Shown here piece after piece: positions 18,159 to 27,538 of a stretch of 64,000 nt of DNA (position 1 is the first letter of the stretch; every line of letters starts with the position of its first letter). This DNA comes from Pedobacter sp. PACM 27299 (GTDB taxonomy: Bacteria > Bacteroidota > Bacteroidia > Sphingobacteriales > Sphingobacteriaceae). The translations under genes were made by a program, and so were the position numbers. Where the stretch lies: contig NZ_CP012996.1 in the NCBI RefSeq assembly GCF_001412655.1, positions 1,798,001-1,862,000 of the forward strand, written 5' to 3'. The notes beneath the pieces were generated by a model. That model was given only the letters and a program-made list of their open reading frames with translations. It ran no database searches and was not told the DNA's origin.

Positions 18159-19577
18159 CTAGGGGTTGATTCCACCACCTAATGCGGTGTAAAGTTCCAC
18201 ATCCGCAGCCAGTCGCTGGCGTTTCAGATCGCTCAGTTCCAATTCGCTTTGCAGCAGGCTTCCCTGGGCAAGAATCACTTCCAAATAAGTAGCCATACCG
18301 CTTTTATACAGCATGTCCGCATTTTTGATGGCCGAACGTAAGGTGTTTACGCGACGCTCTGCCAATATCAGCTGTTCTTTTAATCGGGTCGATTTGGTTA
18401 AAGCATCAGACACTTCAGTCACTGCTAAAAGCAGGGTTTGTCTGAACTGTAATACCGATTTCTCTCTTTCTACTTTAGCAATTTCGAACCTGGTTTTTAA
18501 CAGTCGGCGCTGAAACAAGGGTTGGGTAACTGATCCGGCAAGTGTGCCAAACAGCGAACCCGGAATGTTAAACCAGTTGCTGGATTTAAAGGAATTCACG
18601 CCACCCTGTGCGGTAATATTTAATGCCGGATACATGCTGGCTTGTGCAATGCCAACTGATTCATTGGCGGCACGCAGGGCATATTCGCTGGCTTTTACAT
18701 CTGCACGATTGTTCAGTAATGCCACTGGATAACCAGCAGGGATTTGGACTGCCGGGCTAATTTCATTCAGTTTTTTTACGCGGTAAACTGATGCTGGAAG
18801 TGTCCCTGTCAGCTGACTTAACGCGTTTTCCTGAATACTGATTCCTTGCTGCAAGGTAGGTACCAGTTGCTCTGAACTGAGTTTTTGTGCTTCTGCCTGC
18901 TGAACAGCGAGGATGGTGGTTAAACCAGCATCCCATTGCAGTTTTGTCATTTGTAAGGTGCTGTCATTTAAAGCAACCGTACGGTTGGCAATGCGCAGTT
19001 GTTCATCTAACATCAGCAGGTTATAATAACCTGTAGCCACACTAGCAACCAGTTTGCTGCGGATCAGTTTGGAGGCTTCCTGAGTTTGAAGGTATTCAGC
19101 GAGTGCTTTGCCTTTCATGCGGTTCAGTTTTCCCCATAAGCCAATTTCCCAGGACAGATTTAAAGCTGCATTGTAATCCTGAATGGTGCTGGAACTAAAA
19201 AACTGCCCCATACTCAAGCCATTCAAACTGTTTTTAGAGGGTCTGTTGGTGTTGGCCTGGATGTTTAAACCCAGTTCCGGTAAGAAATTGACTTTTGCTT
19301 CCCGCAAACTTTGGTTGGCACTCTCGATGTTTTTCATCGCGATCAGCAGGTCATAATTCTTAGTGTTGGCACTGTCAATCAGCTGCTGTAGCGCATCGTC
19401 GTTAAAGAAGGCTTTTGTACTCAATGTGGCTACGCTACTGGAGTCCGCAGATTGCTGTACCGCAGAATATTCTGTCGGTAATCCGGTAGCCGGGCGCACA
19501 TATTCTTTGCCCACCTTGCATCCTGTAATCAGGATGGCAAGGGCGGCGCAGGTATATAATTTATGAGGGTAATTCAT
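18159..19577 (-). CDS. Outer-membrane efflux lipoprotein, TolC/NodT family
   Basis: A 472-residue outer-membrane channel of the NodT/OprM type, the exit duct of a tripartite efflux pump. The signal peptide ends with the lipobox ITGC (C20), so the mature protein is lipidated, and the next residues (KVGKEYVRPA) are the usual opening of this family. Two long repeated OEP halves rich in alpha-helix heptads follow. It is the last gene of the operon: the RND pump gene ends 2 bases upstream of its start, and a strong terminator follows. It would work with the adjacent RND pump and adaptor. Confidence 0.92.
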   Translation of the reverse strand: MNYPHKLYTCAALAILITGCKVGKEYVRPATGLPTEYSAVQQSADSSSVATLSTKAFFNDDALQQLIDSANTKNYDLLIAMKNIESANQSLREAKVNFLPELGLNIQANTNRPSKNSLNGLSMGQFFSSSTIQDYNAALNLSWEIGLWGKLNRMKGKALAEYLQTQEASKLIRSKLVASVATGYYNLLMLDEQLRIANRTVALNDSTLQMTKLQWDAGLTTILAVQQAEAQKLSSEQLVPTLQQGISIQENALSQLTGTLPASVYRVKKLNEISPAVQIPAGYPVALLNNRADVKASEYALRAANESVGIAQASMYPALNITAQGGVNSFKSSNWFNIPGSLFGTLAGSVTQPLFQRRLLKTRFEIAKVEREKSVLQFRQTLLLAVTEVSDALTKSTRLKEQLILAERRVNTLRSAIKNADMLYKSGMATYLEVILAQGSLLQSELELSDLKRQRLAADVELYTALGGGINP

Positions 19578-19579
19578 GA

Positions 19580-22500
19580 TTAATGAGATTTGACCTGTGG
19601 GTCGGTTTCTATTCCCGGTTTCCCGGTTATTTTTTCCTGTAGAGATTGGAATACCACAAAGAGTACTGGAATGATAAACAGTCCCAGGACTACCCCTGCA
19701 AGCATCCCACCAGCAGCACCAGTACTGATAGAGCGGTTCCCCATTGCTGATCCACCAGTAGCAATCATCAATGGGATCATACCCGCAATGAAGGCCAGGG
19801 AAGTCATCAGGATCGGTCTCAAACGTAGTCTTGATCCTTCTAATGCAGCAGGGATCAGGTCCATACCTTCTTTTCGGCGCTGTAAAGCAAACTCAATGAT
19901 CAGAATCGCATTTTTAGCCAATAAACCTATCAGCATAATCAATCCGATCTGTACATAAATGTTGTTGTCGATACCGGCAATCTTAATGGCAATAAATACA
20001 CCCAGTAGACCAGTAGGGATGGATAACATCACTGCTAATGGTAGGATATAACTCTCATATTGAGCTGCCAGCAAGAAGTATACAAACAATAAGCTCAAGG
20101 CAAGGATAAATACGGTTTGCGATCCAGAAGATTTCTCTTCTCTGGAAAGTCCGTTCCACTCATAGCTATAGCCGTTTGGTAGTTTTTCTGCTAGTAATTT
20201 CTCTACTTCATCCATGATCTTTCCATTGCTCACTCCAGGTTTGGCGATCGCATTGATGGTGATGGAATTGAACAGGTTGTAACGGTCTACAGATTCCGGA
20301 CCGTATACTTTTCTCACGGATACCAGCTCACTTGCAGGCACCATATCACCTTTGGCATTCTTTACAAACACCATATTCAGTGATTCTTTATCCGTTCTGT
20401 AAATGCCGTCTGCTTTCACATTGACACGGTAGTATTTACCGAAACGGTTGAAATCTGAAGCTTGAGAGCCACCATAATATACTTGTATCGTGCTCAGTAA
20501 ACCTCTTACGCTCACGCCCAGCTGCTTGGCTTTTTGGTCGTTTACTTCCAGTTCAAATTGCGGGTAATCCGCTTTAAAGGTGGTAAATGCGACAGCAACG
20601 CCATCCACACCAAATAATTCGCCGACAATCTTGTTGGCTACCTGGCTGAATTTCTGCAGATCGCCGCCTGTACGGTCCTGCAATACGAATTCTACACCAC
20701 CAATGGCACCGTATCCGGCAACTGGAGGCATGCGGAACACACTCACTGTTCCTTCTTTCAGGGTGGCCATTTTTGCATTAACCATCCCTAATACCGCGTC
20801 CATATTCTGTACTTCACCTCTTTCTTTTGGTGCTTTCAGTTTCACAAAACCCAGTCCATAAGCAGGACTTGCAGAGTTGCTCATGATGTTAAATCCAGAT
20901 ACACTGGTGGTAGTTTTTACCGATTCAAAGCTTTTGAAGGTAGAGTCTACCTTTTTAATGAACTTGGTGGTACGGTCTAAACCAGTACCGGAAGGCATTG
21001 TTAAGGAGTAAATCATGAAACTATCGTCCTCCATGGGTACAAATCCTTTAGGCGTTGTATTCAGCATCCAAAGGGTAATTCCGGTTACTACTGCCAAACC
21101 GCCTAAACTTACCCATTTGAACCTGATCAGCCATTTTAGGCTGCCAATGTACTTTGCCGTCATTCGGTCAAATGAAGTGTTGAAAGCCTGGAAAAAACGT
21201 TGAGAAAAACCTGTTTTCTTACCTTCTTTTTCCGCATGCGGATTCTTTAAGAACAGTGCACACAATGCCGGACTTAAAGTCAGGGCGTTTACCGCAGAAA
21301 TCAGAATCGCAATGGCCAGTGTAAAGGCAAATTGTTTATAGAAAATCCCTGAAGAACCTTCCATGAAGCCAATTGGCAGGAATACTGCCGCCATGACCAG
21401 GGTAATCGATACAATCGCTCCCGTAATTTCACTCATAGCGGAATAGGTTGCTTCGCGGGCAGTTAAATCGGAGCCTTCCATTTTCGCATGAACGGCCTCC
21501 ACCACTACAATCGCATCATCGACTACAATACCGATGGCCAGTACCAATGCAAATAAGGTCAGTACGTTCACAGTAAAACCGATCAGCTGCAAAAAGAAAA
21601 ATGTACCAATAATCGCTACCGGAACGGCAATCGCCGGGATCAGGGTAGACCTGAAATCCTGCAGGAAAATGAATACCACAATAAACACCAGGATAAAGGC
21701 CTCAATCAAGGTCGTTTTTACCTGGCTGATGGATTCGTCTAATCTTTCTTTTGTACTTTGAATGATTTCATACTTGATACCTTTAGGGAAATCTTTCGCT
21801 GCTTTAATCAAAGACTTACGAACTGCAATTTCAATTTCATTGGCATTGGAACCACTGGCTTGTAAAATCCCTAATGTGACGGCATCCATGCCATCCATTT
21901 TGGTGTCACTGGAATAACTGGCGGCACCAAATTCGATCCTCGCAACGTCTTTTAAGCGGAGTACACCACCATCGGCAGTAGATTTGATGATCAGATCCTC
22001 ATATTGCTCCGGTAAGTTTAACTTTCCTTTGTATTTTACGACATATTCAATTGCTTCTTTGGATTCTTCTCCGAATTTTCCCGGAGCAGTCTCTAAACTC
22101 TGATCTGAAATCGCTTCCGTAACTTCTCTCGGCGTTAAATTGTTGGCCGCCATTTTCTGCGGATTTAACCAAACGCGCATCGAGTAATCTTTGGAGCCGA
22201 ACATCTGTACCTGACCTACACCCTGAATCCTTTTTAGCTCAGGAACAAGGTTGATCTTGATGTAATTTTGCAGGAATTTCTCATCATATTTTGCGCGGTC
22301 TTCACTATAAACGTTGAAGTACATCACATTACTGTTTTGCTGTTTGGAGGTACTGATCCCTGCCTGCAGTACTTCTGGTGGCATCTGACTGTTGATCTGG
22401 GCTACGCGGTTTTGTACGTTTACTGCCGCCTGATCTGGGTCTGTACCTTGCTTAAACACAATGGATACTGAAAAGGAACCGTCATTACTGGCGGAAGATT

Positions 22501-22735
22501 TCATGTAGTCCATGTTTTCTACCCCATTGATGGATTCTTCCAGCGGGGTGATGACAGAACGGATGACCGCCTCAGAGTTTCCTCCAGGGTATACACCGGA
22601 TACGAAAATGGTAGGCGGGGCAATGTCGGGAAACTGGGTAATCGGCAAACGGGTAAGGCCTACTATCCCCAGGAGTACCAGGAGGACAGAGATCACCGTT
22701 GCCAATACCGGCCTTCTTATAATAGATTGTAACAT
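19580..22735 (-). CDS. RND multidrug efflux transporter, HAE1 family
   Basis: A 1051-residue inner-membrane proton-driven pump of the hydrophobe/amphiphile efflux family (AcrB/MexB type). The start MLQSIIRRPVLATVISVLLV is the classical first helix. The proton-relay aspartates are in VVDDAIVVVEAV of TM4 (about residues 405-416) and the relay lysine is in AKNAILIIEFA of TM10. Two large periplasmic porter domains lie between TM1/TM2 and TM7/TM8. Drugs, bile salts or similar amphiphiles are the usual substrates. Gene order is adaptor, pump, outer-membrane channel, spaced by 25 and 2 bases, with a LytTR regulator gene upstream in the same direction. Confidence 0.96.
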   Translation of the reverse strand: MLQSIIRRPVLATVISVLLVLLGIVGLTRLPITQFPDIAPPTIFVSGVYPGGNSEAVIRSVITPLEESINGVENMDYMKSSASNDGSFSVSIVFKQGTDPDQAAVNVQNRVAQINSQMPPEVLQAGISTSKQQNSNVMYFNVYSEDRAKYDEKFLQNYIKINLVPELKRIQGVGQVQMFGSKDYSMRVWLNPQKMAANNLTPREVTEAISDQSLETAPGKFGEESKEAIEYVVKYKGKLNLPEQYEDLIIKSTADGGVLRLKDVARIEFGAASYSSDTKMDGMDAVTLGILQASGSNANEIEIAVRKSLIKAAKDFPKGIKYEIIQSTKERLDESISQVKTTLIEAFILVFIVVFIFLQDFRSTLIPAIAVPVAIIGTFFFLQLIGFTVNVLTLFALVLAIGIVVDDAIVVVEAVHAKMEGSDLTAREATYSAMSEITGAIVSITLVMAAVFLPIGFMEGSSGIFYKQFAFTLAIAILISAVNALTLSPALCALFLKNPHAEKEGKKTGFSQRFFQAFNTSFDRMTAKYIGSLKWLIRFKWVSLGGLAVVTGITLWMLNTTPKGFVPMEDDSFMIYSLTMPSGTGLDRTTKFIKKVDSTFKSFESVKTTTSVSGFNIMSNSASPAYGLGFVKLKAPKERGEVQNMDAVLGMVNAKMATLKEGTVSVFRMPPVAGYGAIGGVEFVLQDRTGGDLQKFSQVANKIVGELFGVDGVAVAFTTFKADYPQFELEVNDQKAKQLGVSVRGLLSTIQVYYGGSQASDFNRFGKYYRVNVKADGIYRTDKESLNMVFVKNAKGDMVPASELVSVRKVYGPESVDRYNLFNSITINAIAKPGVSNGKIMDEVEKLLAEKLPNGYSYEWNGLSREEKSSGSQTVFILALSLLFVYFLLAAQYESYILPLAVMLSIPTGLLGVFIAIKIAGIDNNIYVQIGLIMLIGLLAKNAILIIEFALQRRKEGMDLIPAALEGSRLRLRPILMTSLAFIAGMIPLMIATGGSAMGNRSISTGAAGGMLAGVVLGLFIIPVLFVVFQSLQEKITGKPGIETDPQVKSH

Positions 22736-22760
22736 GTGGTTTTTATATTAATATGGTAAA

Positions 22761-23945
22761 TTATTGAGCGCGGTAAACGCTATCGGCATTTAATGGTTTT
22801 GGCTTAATTTCAGCCTCTTCCGTTAAACCATCCAGGCCTGAATACACAATGGTTTCTCCTTTTTTAAGGCCATCTTTAACCAGGTAATTGTTGCCGCTTT
22901 TGCCAGAAATAAGGATTGCTCTACGTTCTAACTTATTTCCTTTTCCGACCAGGTAGACGAAAATCTTATCCTGAACATCCATTGTAGCAGCTTTAGGGAC
23001 CATCACTACTTGTTCATGCTGCTCTTCCAAACGGATTTTTCCGGTGTTTCCAGAACGTAGTAATCCCTGAGGATTCGGGAACATTGCCCTAAGACTGATC
23101 GATCCGGTGTTTTTGTCGAACTGACCATCTACCAGTTGAATTCTTCCTTTTTGAGGATAAGTAGTTCCATCGGCAAGCAGCAGGGTTACCGGAGGAAGTT
23201 TTTTCAGCTTCTCCGTCATGTTTGCACCTTTAATTTGTGCATTGAACTGAAGAAAAGCAGGTTCACTCATGGAGAAATAAGCATACACATCTTTCGTGTC
23301 GGAAAGGGTAGTCATGGGTTCCTGATCGCCTTTGCTGATCAGGTTGCCCACTCTTTTTGGAATTTTACCAATAAAGCCAGAGATCGGGGCTTTAATCAAT
23401 GTGAAACCGATATTGATCTTTGCCGAGGCAATGGTTGATTTTGCTTGTGATACCGCAGCCTGTGCCTGATTGTAATTTGCTTCTGCGGTACTCAACTGTA
23501 CCTCCGAAACCACTTTGTTTTGCACTAAAGGTTTGATTTTATTCACTTCAATCTGAGCAGTACGCAAGGTCGCTTTTGCGGCTTCCATAGCTGCGTTGGC
23601 AGTATTCAGCTGTTCCTGATACACACGATCGTTGATTTTGAACAAAGGCTGACCAGCTTTTACGTAGGCACCTTCATCCACAAAGATTTTGTCCAGGTAA
23701 CCATCTACCTGCGGGCGAATGTCTACATTTACCCTGCCTTCAATGGCAGCACTATATTCATTAAAGGTAACCGCAGCTTGTTCCAGCACAGCGATCACCG
23801 GGATTTCCGGTGCTGGAGGCGGAGTTCCGCCGGCTTGTTCCTGTCCGGCTTTCGATCCGCAGCTGCTTAAAAACAATGCAGGGAAAAGCAGGGACAATAG
23901 CAAGAAATATCGGGTATTGTTTCTAAGATTTTGGGGGAAAAACAT
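22761..23945 (-). CDS. RND efflux periplasmic adaptor (membrane fusion protein)
   Basis: A 394-residue adaptor lipoprotein. The lipobox LSSC places the lipid anchor at about C29 after a hydrophobic signal segment. Then come the barrel-sandwich half (EGRVNVDIRPQVDGYLDKIFV, split across about residues 68-89), an alpha-helical hairpin with coiled coil (about 110-175), the second lipoyl half (LIKAPISGFIGKI) and beta-barrel/membrane-proximal domains. This is the AcrA/MexA architecture, linking the RND pump to the outer-membrane channel. It is the first gene of the efflux operon, with CAAACATA at 23980-23987 (TATGTTTG on the minus strand) as a candidate -7 promoter element. Confidence 0.95.
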   Translation of the reverse strand: MFFPQNLRNNTRYFLLLSLLFPALFLSSCGSKAGQEQAGGTPPPAPEIPVIAVLEQAAVTFNEYSAAIEGRVNVDIRPQVDGYLDKIFVDEGAYVKAGQPLFKINDRVYQEQLNTANAAMEAAKATLRTAQIEVNKIKPLVQNKVVSEVQLSTAEANYNQAQAAVSQAKSTIASAKINIGFTLIKAPISGFIGKIPKRVGNLISKGDQEPMTTLSDTKDVYAYFSMSEPAFLQFNAQIKGANMTEKLKKLPPVTLLLADGTTYPQKGRIQLVDGQFDKNTGSISLRAMFPNPQGLLRSGNTGKIRLEEQHEQVVMVPKAATMDVQDKIFVYLVGKGNKLERRAILISGKSGNNYLVKDGLKKGETIVYSGLDGLTEEAEIKPKPLNADSVYRAQ

Positions 23946-23979
23946 CTCTTTTATAATTTATGTTTATTTAAAATGTCTG

Positions 23980-24041
23980 CAAACATAAAATGTATCCCGC
24001 GCGAAAATGCCATTACTTGACCGAAATGGATATATTAGTCG
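23980..24041 (-). promoter_or_regulatory. Candidate promoter and LytTR site upstream of the RND operon
   Basis: On the minus strand TATGTTTG (23980-23987) fits the TAnnTTTG -7 element for the adaptor gene at 23945. On the plus strand, CCGAAATGG (24021-24029) and ATTAGTCG (24034-24041) sit further upstream; they resemble AATGG and ATTCGTCG in the stronger inverted repeat at 53862-53890, which also lies between a LytTR system and an efflux operon. The spacing differs by one base, so the link is tentative. Confidence 0.35.
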
Positions 24042-24069
24042 CTGAAACGTAGAAAATCAATAACCGAAA

Positions 24070-24828
24070 TTATCGGTCGAGCCAGGCCTTAAACTGCCCG
24101 GACTTTTCTTTGCTGATGATGATTTCACCGGAAAGCGGGTTTTTCAGAATGACTTTCAGTTTGCCATTGAAATAGTTATGGATGGAGTAGATGCTGTTGA
24201 TGTGAATCATGTGCTGACGGTTGGCGCGGAAAAAGCAAACGGGGTCTAACTGATCTTCCAGTTCATCCATCGTGAAGGGGACAATCAGATCTGTCTGGTC
24301 GTCCAATACCAGGTGTGTGATTTTGTGTTCAGAATAAATGTAATCAATGGAAGAAACGAGAATGGTTTTGTAGCCATCTTTATAAGGTAAAAGAAACCTG
24401 GAGCGGTATATTACTGATTTTGATTTGATGTAATCTACCAATTGATCCAAAGCTTTATTGGGATTTGTTTCCTGTATAATATGATCGTACATACTCAAAG
24501 CTTCCTTTAATTCGGCCTTTTCTACGGGCTTAAGCAAGTAGGCAAGGCTGTAAATTTTAAAGGCACGAAGTGCATATTCGTCATAGGCTGTGGTGAAAAT
24601 TACCGGGCAGTGGAGCTCTACTTTCGGGAAGATTTCGAAGCATAAACCATCTCCCAATCTGATGTCCATCAGAATTAAATCTGGATGCGGATGCTGGGTC
24701 AGGAAGTTCACGCTTTCTTCTACACTGCCCAATACGCCCATAATATGCACGTCTTCTCTCAATTCCGCCAGTAATTTAATCAGTCTGTTGGCATTGGGCT
24801 TTTCGTCTTCGATGATTAGAATATTCAT
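24070..24828 (-). CDS. LytTR-family response regulator
   Basis: A 252-residue response regulator: an N-terminal receiver (about 1-120) with acidic pocket E7/D8, phosphoacceptor D55 in LILMDIRLGD, and the switch lysine in LLKPVEK, then a C-terminal LytTR DNA-binding domain (about 145-252) with FFRANRQHMIHINSI. LytTR domains bind short repeated sites in the major groove. The gene follows the LytS-type kinase by 10 bases, so the pair is co-transcribed. It sits 124 bases upstream of the RND efflux operon on the same strand, making that operon the obvious candidate target. Confidence 0.94.
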   Translation of the reverse strand: MNILIIEDEKPNANRLIKLLAELREDVHIMGVLGSVEESVNFLTQHPHPDLILMDIRLGDGLCFEIFPKVELHCPVIFTTAYDEYALRAFKIYSLAYLLKPVEKAELKEALSMYDHIIQETNPNKALDQLVDYIKSKSVIYRSRFLLPYKDGYKTILVSSIDYIYSEHKITHLVLDDQTDLIVPFTMDELEDQLDPVCFFRANRQHMIHINSIYSIHNYFNGKLKVILKNPLSGEIIISKEKSGQFKAWLDR

Positions 24829-24838
24829 ATTTCAGGGA

Positions 24839-25933
24839 CTACAATGGAAGTAAAGGTAAATAAACGGCAAAAGACTCTTCATTTTCTAGAATGTAAGGCA
24901 GGTCTTCCGACAATAAGGCATACCTGCTTCGTATATTTTGTAAGCCGATACGGGCAGAAGGAATGGAAAGTTTAATTCTCTGCAGGTTATTACTCACCAC
25001 AATATGGGAATCGGTATTGTAAATTTCTATGAGTAAAGGGTTGCTTTTAGTGGCTGCATTGTGTTTGATCGCATTTTCAATCAGCAGCTGTAAGGTGATG
25101 GGCGGGATACCGCGGTCGTCATCATTGTTAATGTCTACGGAGACAATCACATTTTCTCCATAGCGGATCCTGATGAGGTATAAATAGGCATCTACAAATT
25201 TGAGTTCTTCTTCCAGGGAAACGATGTCTTTTTTAAGATTGGCAATCATGTATCGATACACCCTTGATAAGTTTCTCAGGAAAACCTCTGCTTTTAACTG
25301 ATCTTCAGAAATCAGTTCCGAAAGTGTACTGAAGTTATTGAACATGAAATGTGGATCGAGCTGCAGCTTTAGGGATTGAAGCTCTGCCTGCATGGCAATT
25401 TCTTTGAATTCTGCCGTTTTTAATTTCAATTCTGTAGCTTCCATCATGGTGGCGGTCCACTTTTGTAAAAGGAAGTTTCCAGTAGTTACAGCACTGATCA
25501 GGATTCCCATAATCACACATACGTAGACGAATTGAATGCTGTTCAGCTCCTCTTCGAAGGTAGGTTTTTCTTTATACGTATACACCAATGATCCGATATA
25601 ATATAACAGGACCATCAAAATGATGACAAATACAATTTGGGTGAGCAGCTGGATGCTGAAACGCATAAACGGACGCTCTGTCCAGGGAATTACTTTATCT
25701 AGCATGGAAGAATTAAACACACTCAGCTCAAAAATCAGCACGCAGAAAAGCAGCGTTAAACTTGCGTCTGTAATGATTTCCAGGGCAGGTCTTTCAAAAT
25801 AGAGTTGGTAATAAGGGCTGTAGGGATTGAGGAAATAAGACAATAAGTTCAGCACCACAAAGATCAAAGGAATCGTAATGAAACGAAGGTGTCTGTTTAG
25901 GGGTTTAGAAAGAATTGTACGGGGTTTCAGCAT
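24839..25933 (-). CDS. LytS/YehU-type membrane sensor histidine kinase
   Basis: A 364-residue kinase with four predicted membrane helices (about 17-35, 50-70, 90-118 and 133-155), a short coiled linker and a His_kinase domain with H195 in LDPHFMFNNF. The ATPase part shows LLIENAIKHN and RIGLQNIRSRY. This is the standard Bacteroidota partner of LytTR regulators. No extracytoplasmic sensor domain of any size is present, so the signal is probably membrane-borne. CAAACTTA (25959-25966) read on the minus strand gives TAAGTTTG, a candidate -7 element 25 bases before the start. Confidence 0.93.
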   Translation of the reverse strand: MLKPRTILSKPLNRHLRFITIPLIFVVLNLLSYFLNPYSPYYQLYFERPALEIITDASLTLLFCVLIFELSVFNSSMLDKVIPWTERPFMRFSIQLLTQIVFVIILMVLLYYIGSLVYTYKEKPTFEEELNSIQFVYVCVIMGILISAVTTGNFLLQKWTATMMEATELKLKTAEFKEIAMQAELQSLKLQLDPHFMFNNFSTLSELISEDQLKAEVFLRNLSRVYRYMIANLKKDIVSLEEELKFVDAYLYLIRIRYGENVIVSVDINNDDDRGIPPITLQLLIENAIKHNAATKSNPLLIEIYNTDSHIVVSNNLQRIKLSIPSARIGLQNIRSRYALLSEDLPYILENEESFAVYLPLLPL

Positions 25934-26126
25934 ATTTCACATTGGTGATTTTAATCGGCAAACTTACATAAAATGCGCTTTATAATAGAGGAGGGGCTCG
26001 GTTGCTTGCTTGGTTTTGGAACAAAAATAATAAATACACTGGGAGGTATATGCTGAATTTTACCCAAGCTGACCAAATAGGCAACTCAAGCGGAGAAATG
26101 AATTCCCCAACTGCCGGAAAAAGCAA

Positions 26127-26153
26127 AATCCACTAGTGTTAAAGTAGTGGATT
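26127..26153 (-). terminator. Rho-independent terminator after the small YtxH-like gene
   Basis: A perfect 9-bp stem (AATCCACTA/TAGTGGATT) with a 9-base loop lies 27 bases past the stop of the small gene. On the minus strand it is followed by TTGCTTTTT, an interrupted U tract, so efficiency may be moderate. Confidence 0.6.
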
Positions 26154-26179
26154 CCGTTGATTTTTAGAGTTAAGGCTGT

Positions 26180-26377
26180 TTATTCCTGATAAGGATCTGT
26201 AGTTTGACGGTATTGCTGTTTCAGGTCATTTCCAAATTCTTTCGCCTTATCCAGCCATTCCGGAGCCTGTTCTGTCAATTCGTCGACAAGAGATTTTCCG
26301 TTGGTACCTTTTTTTGTGGCATATTTTACAGCGCCATAAACTGCTGCACCGATAAGTAGAGATTTGAGTAGGCCCAT
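26180..26377 (-). CDS. Small membrane-anchored protein, YtxH-like
   Basis: A 65-residue protein. The N-terminus MGLLKSLLIGAAVYGAVKYA forms one short membrane helix, followed by a charged helix with LVDELTEQAPEWLDKAKEFG and a polar tail. This glycine/alanine-rich helix plus amphipathic tail recalls the YtxH family of general stress-associated small membrane proteins, but similarity by eye is weak and the function is unknown. I take the ATG at 26375-26377 as the start; an in-frame ATG at 26425 would put a polar 16-residue piece before the membrane helix. It lies alone between two terminators. Confidence 0.65.
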   Translation of the reverse strand: MGLLKSLLIGAAVYGAVKYATKKGTNGKSLVDELTEQAPEWLDKAKEFGNDLKQQYRQTTDPYQE

Positions 26378-26474
26378 AATGGTATGTAATTTAGGATTAA
26401 TTGCTTCCCTATAAAAACAATACAATCGTCCAATAGTTTTGGCTTTTACAAAACAATAGATTTATCGATTACAG

Positions 26475-26520
26475 AAAAGGCCTGTTCTAGCTGTTTGAAA
26501 ACAACAGAAACAGGCCTTTT
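26475..26520 (-). terminator. Terminator after mlaD
   Basis: A perfect 12-bp stem AAAAGGCCTGTT (26475-26486) / AACAGGCCTTTT (26509-26520) with a 22-base loop starts 19 bases past the mlaD stop. U-rich tracts flank both sides (TTTTCTGT on the minus strand, TTTTTATTTTT on the plus), so it could act in both directions. Confidence 0.75.
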
Positions 26521-26538
26521 TATTTTTAGGAACCTGAT

Positions 26539-27534
26539 TTAAGGTTGTACTGGCGTTTTTGCGGCCTCAGCTTCTGCTTTCGCTTTTTTCTTGAAGAAAC
26601 CTCTCAACAAAAAGTTATGCTGTAAAGCTTCCATGTTTTGATCCAGTTTCTTGCTGCTTCCTTCCAGATTTTGCATGATCACTCTGATTTGATCTGCTGC
26701 TTTCTGGTCGTTTAATAACAGGCCAGCGGCATTGTCACTCTGGTTTAATTTCGAGCTGGCTTTATTCAGGTTATCTGTTAAAGCTGCGGCAGAACTTGCT
26801 GTTTTCTTCAACTCATTAACTGAAGCCTGTAACTGTGAGAAAACCATAGTATCGGTCAGCATCTTATCTGCTAATCCGCCTTTAGTATTCATCTTTCTGG
26901 TGAAAGTGTTCAGGTCTAAGGCCATTTTATTGGCTGCTTCTGTCGTCACTTTTAAATTCTGTACAATCGCTTTAAAGTTATCAGCAATCTGCTGATCTGC
27001 TAGTAAAGCACCTGCAGCACCTTTTCCTTCTACCAGATTTTTAGCAAGAATTTTAAAGTCTGAAGTTACATCTACCAGGTTTTTATTGTTCACCTGGAAA
27101 GTTTTCATAATGTCATCCGTAGAAAGTGCATTGCTGGCTTTTAAGCGGTCTCCTTCTTCCACGAATGGAAATTTTGGCGTACCACCGGTCACAACAATGA
27201 TTTTATTACCAATCAAACCGTCAGAACTGATGGTTGCGGTGGCATCTTTATGGATGTATTTATGTGCTTCTTCTTCAATACTTAAAAATACCTGTACCTG
27301 TGAAGTGCCAAAGAACTGGATCTTTTTGATGGTTCCGACTTTTACGCCTGAAAACCAAACATTGTTTCCTGCCTTTAATCCCTGGATATCATTAAAAACA
27401 ACATCAACAGTAAAGCTTTTTACAAATGTCTTTTTCTGGCCTCCCAACGTAAAAACTCCTAATACAAAAATGAGTAGTCCAAGGAATACGAATACTCCTA
27501 CTGTTACTTTGCGACGCGTGTCTGTTACCTGCAT
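26539..27534 (-). CDS. mlaD: MlaD-family MCE domain lipid-binding protein
   Basis: A 331-residue protein anchored by one N-terminal membrane helix (about 9-30), followed by one MCE domain (about 36-115: VVFNDIQGLKAGNNVWFSG and KVGTIKKI are characteristic). A long alpha-helical, Asn- and Lys-rich region (about 140-305) and a basic, Ala-rich tail follow. In E. coli MlaD forms a hexamer between the MlaFE transporter and periplasmic MlaC and passes phospholipids. The extended C-terminal helix here is longer than in E. coli MlaD and resembles the Mce-type and PqiB-like tunnels. The gene follows mlaF by 4 bases. Confidence 0.9.
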   Translation of the reverse strand: MQVTDTRRKVTVGVFVFLGLLIFVLGVFTLGGQKKTFVKSFTVDVVFNDIQGLKAGNNVWFSGVKVGTIKKIQFFGTSQVQVFLSIEEEAHKYIHKDATATISSDGLIGNKIIVVTGGTPKFPFVEEGDRLKASNALSTDDIMKTFQVNNKNLVDVTSDFKILAKNLVEGKGAAGALLADQQIADNFKAIVQNLKVTTEAANKMALDLNTFTRKMNTKGGLADKMLTDTMVFSQLQASVNELKKTASSAAALTDNLNKASSKLNQSDNAAGLLLNDQKAADQIRVIMQNLEGSSKKLDQNMEALQHNFLLRGFFKKKAKAEAEAAKTPVQP

Positions 27535-27538
27535 ATTG

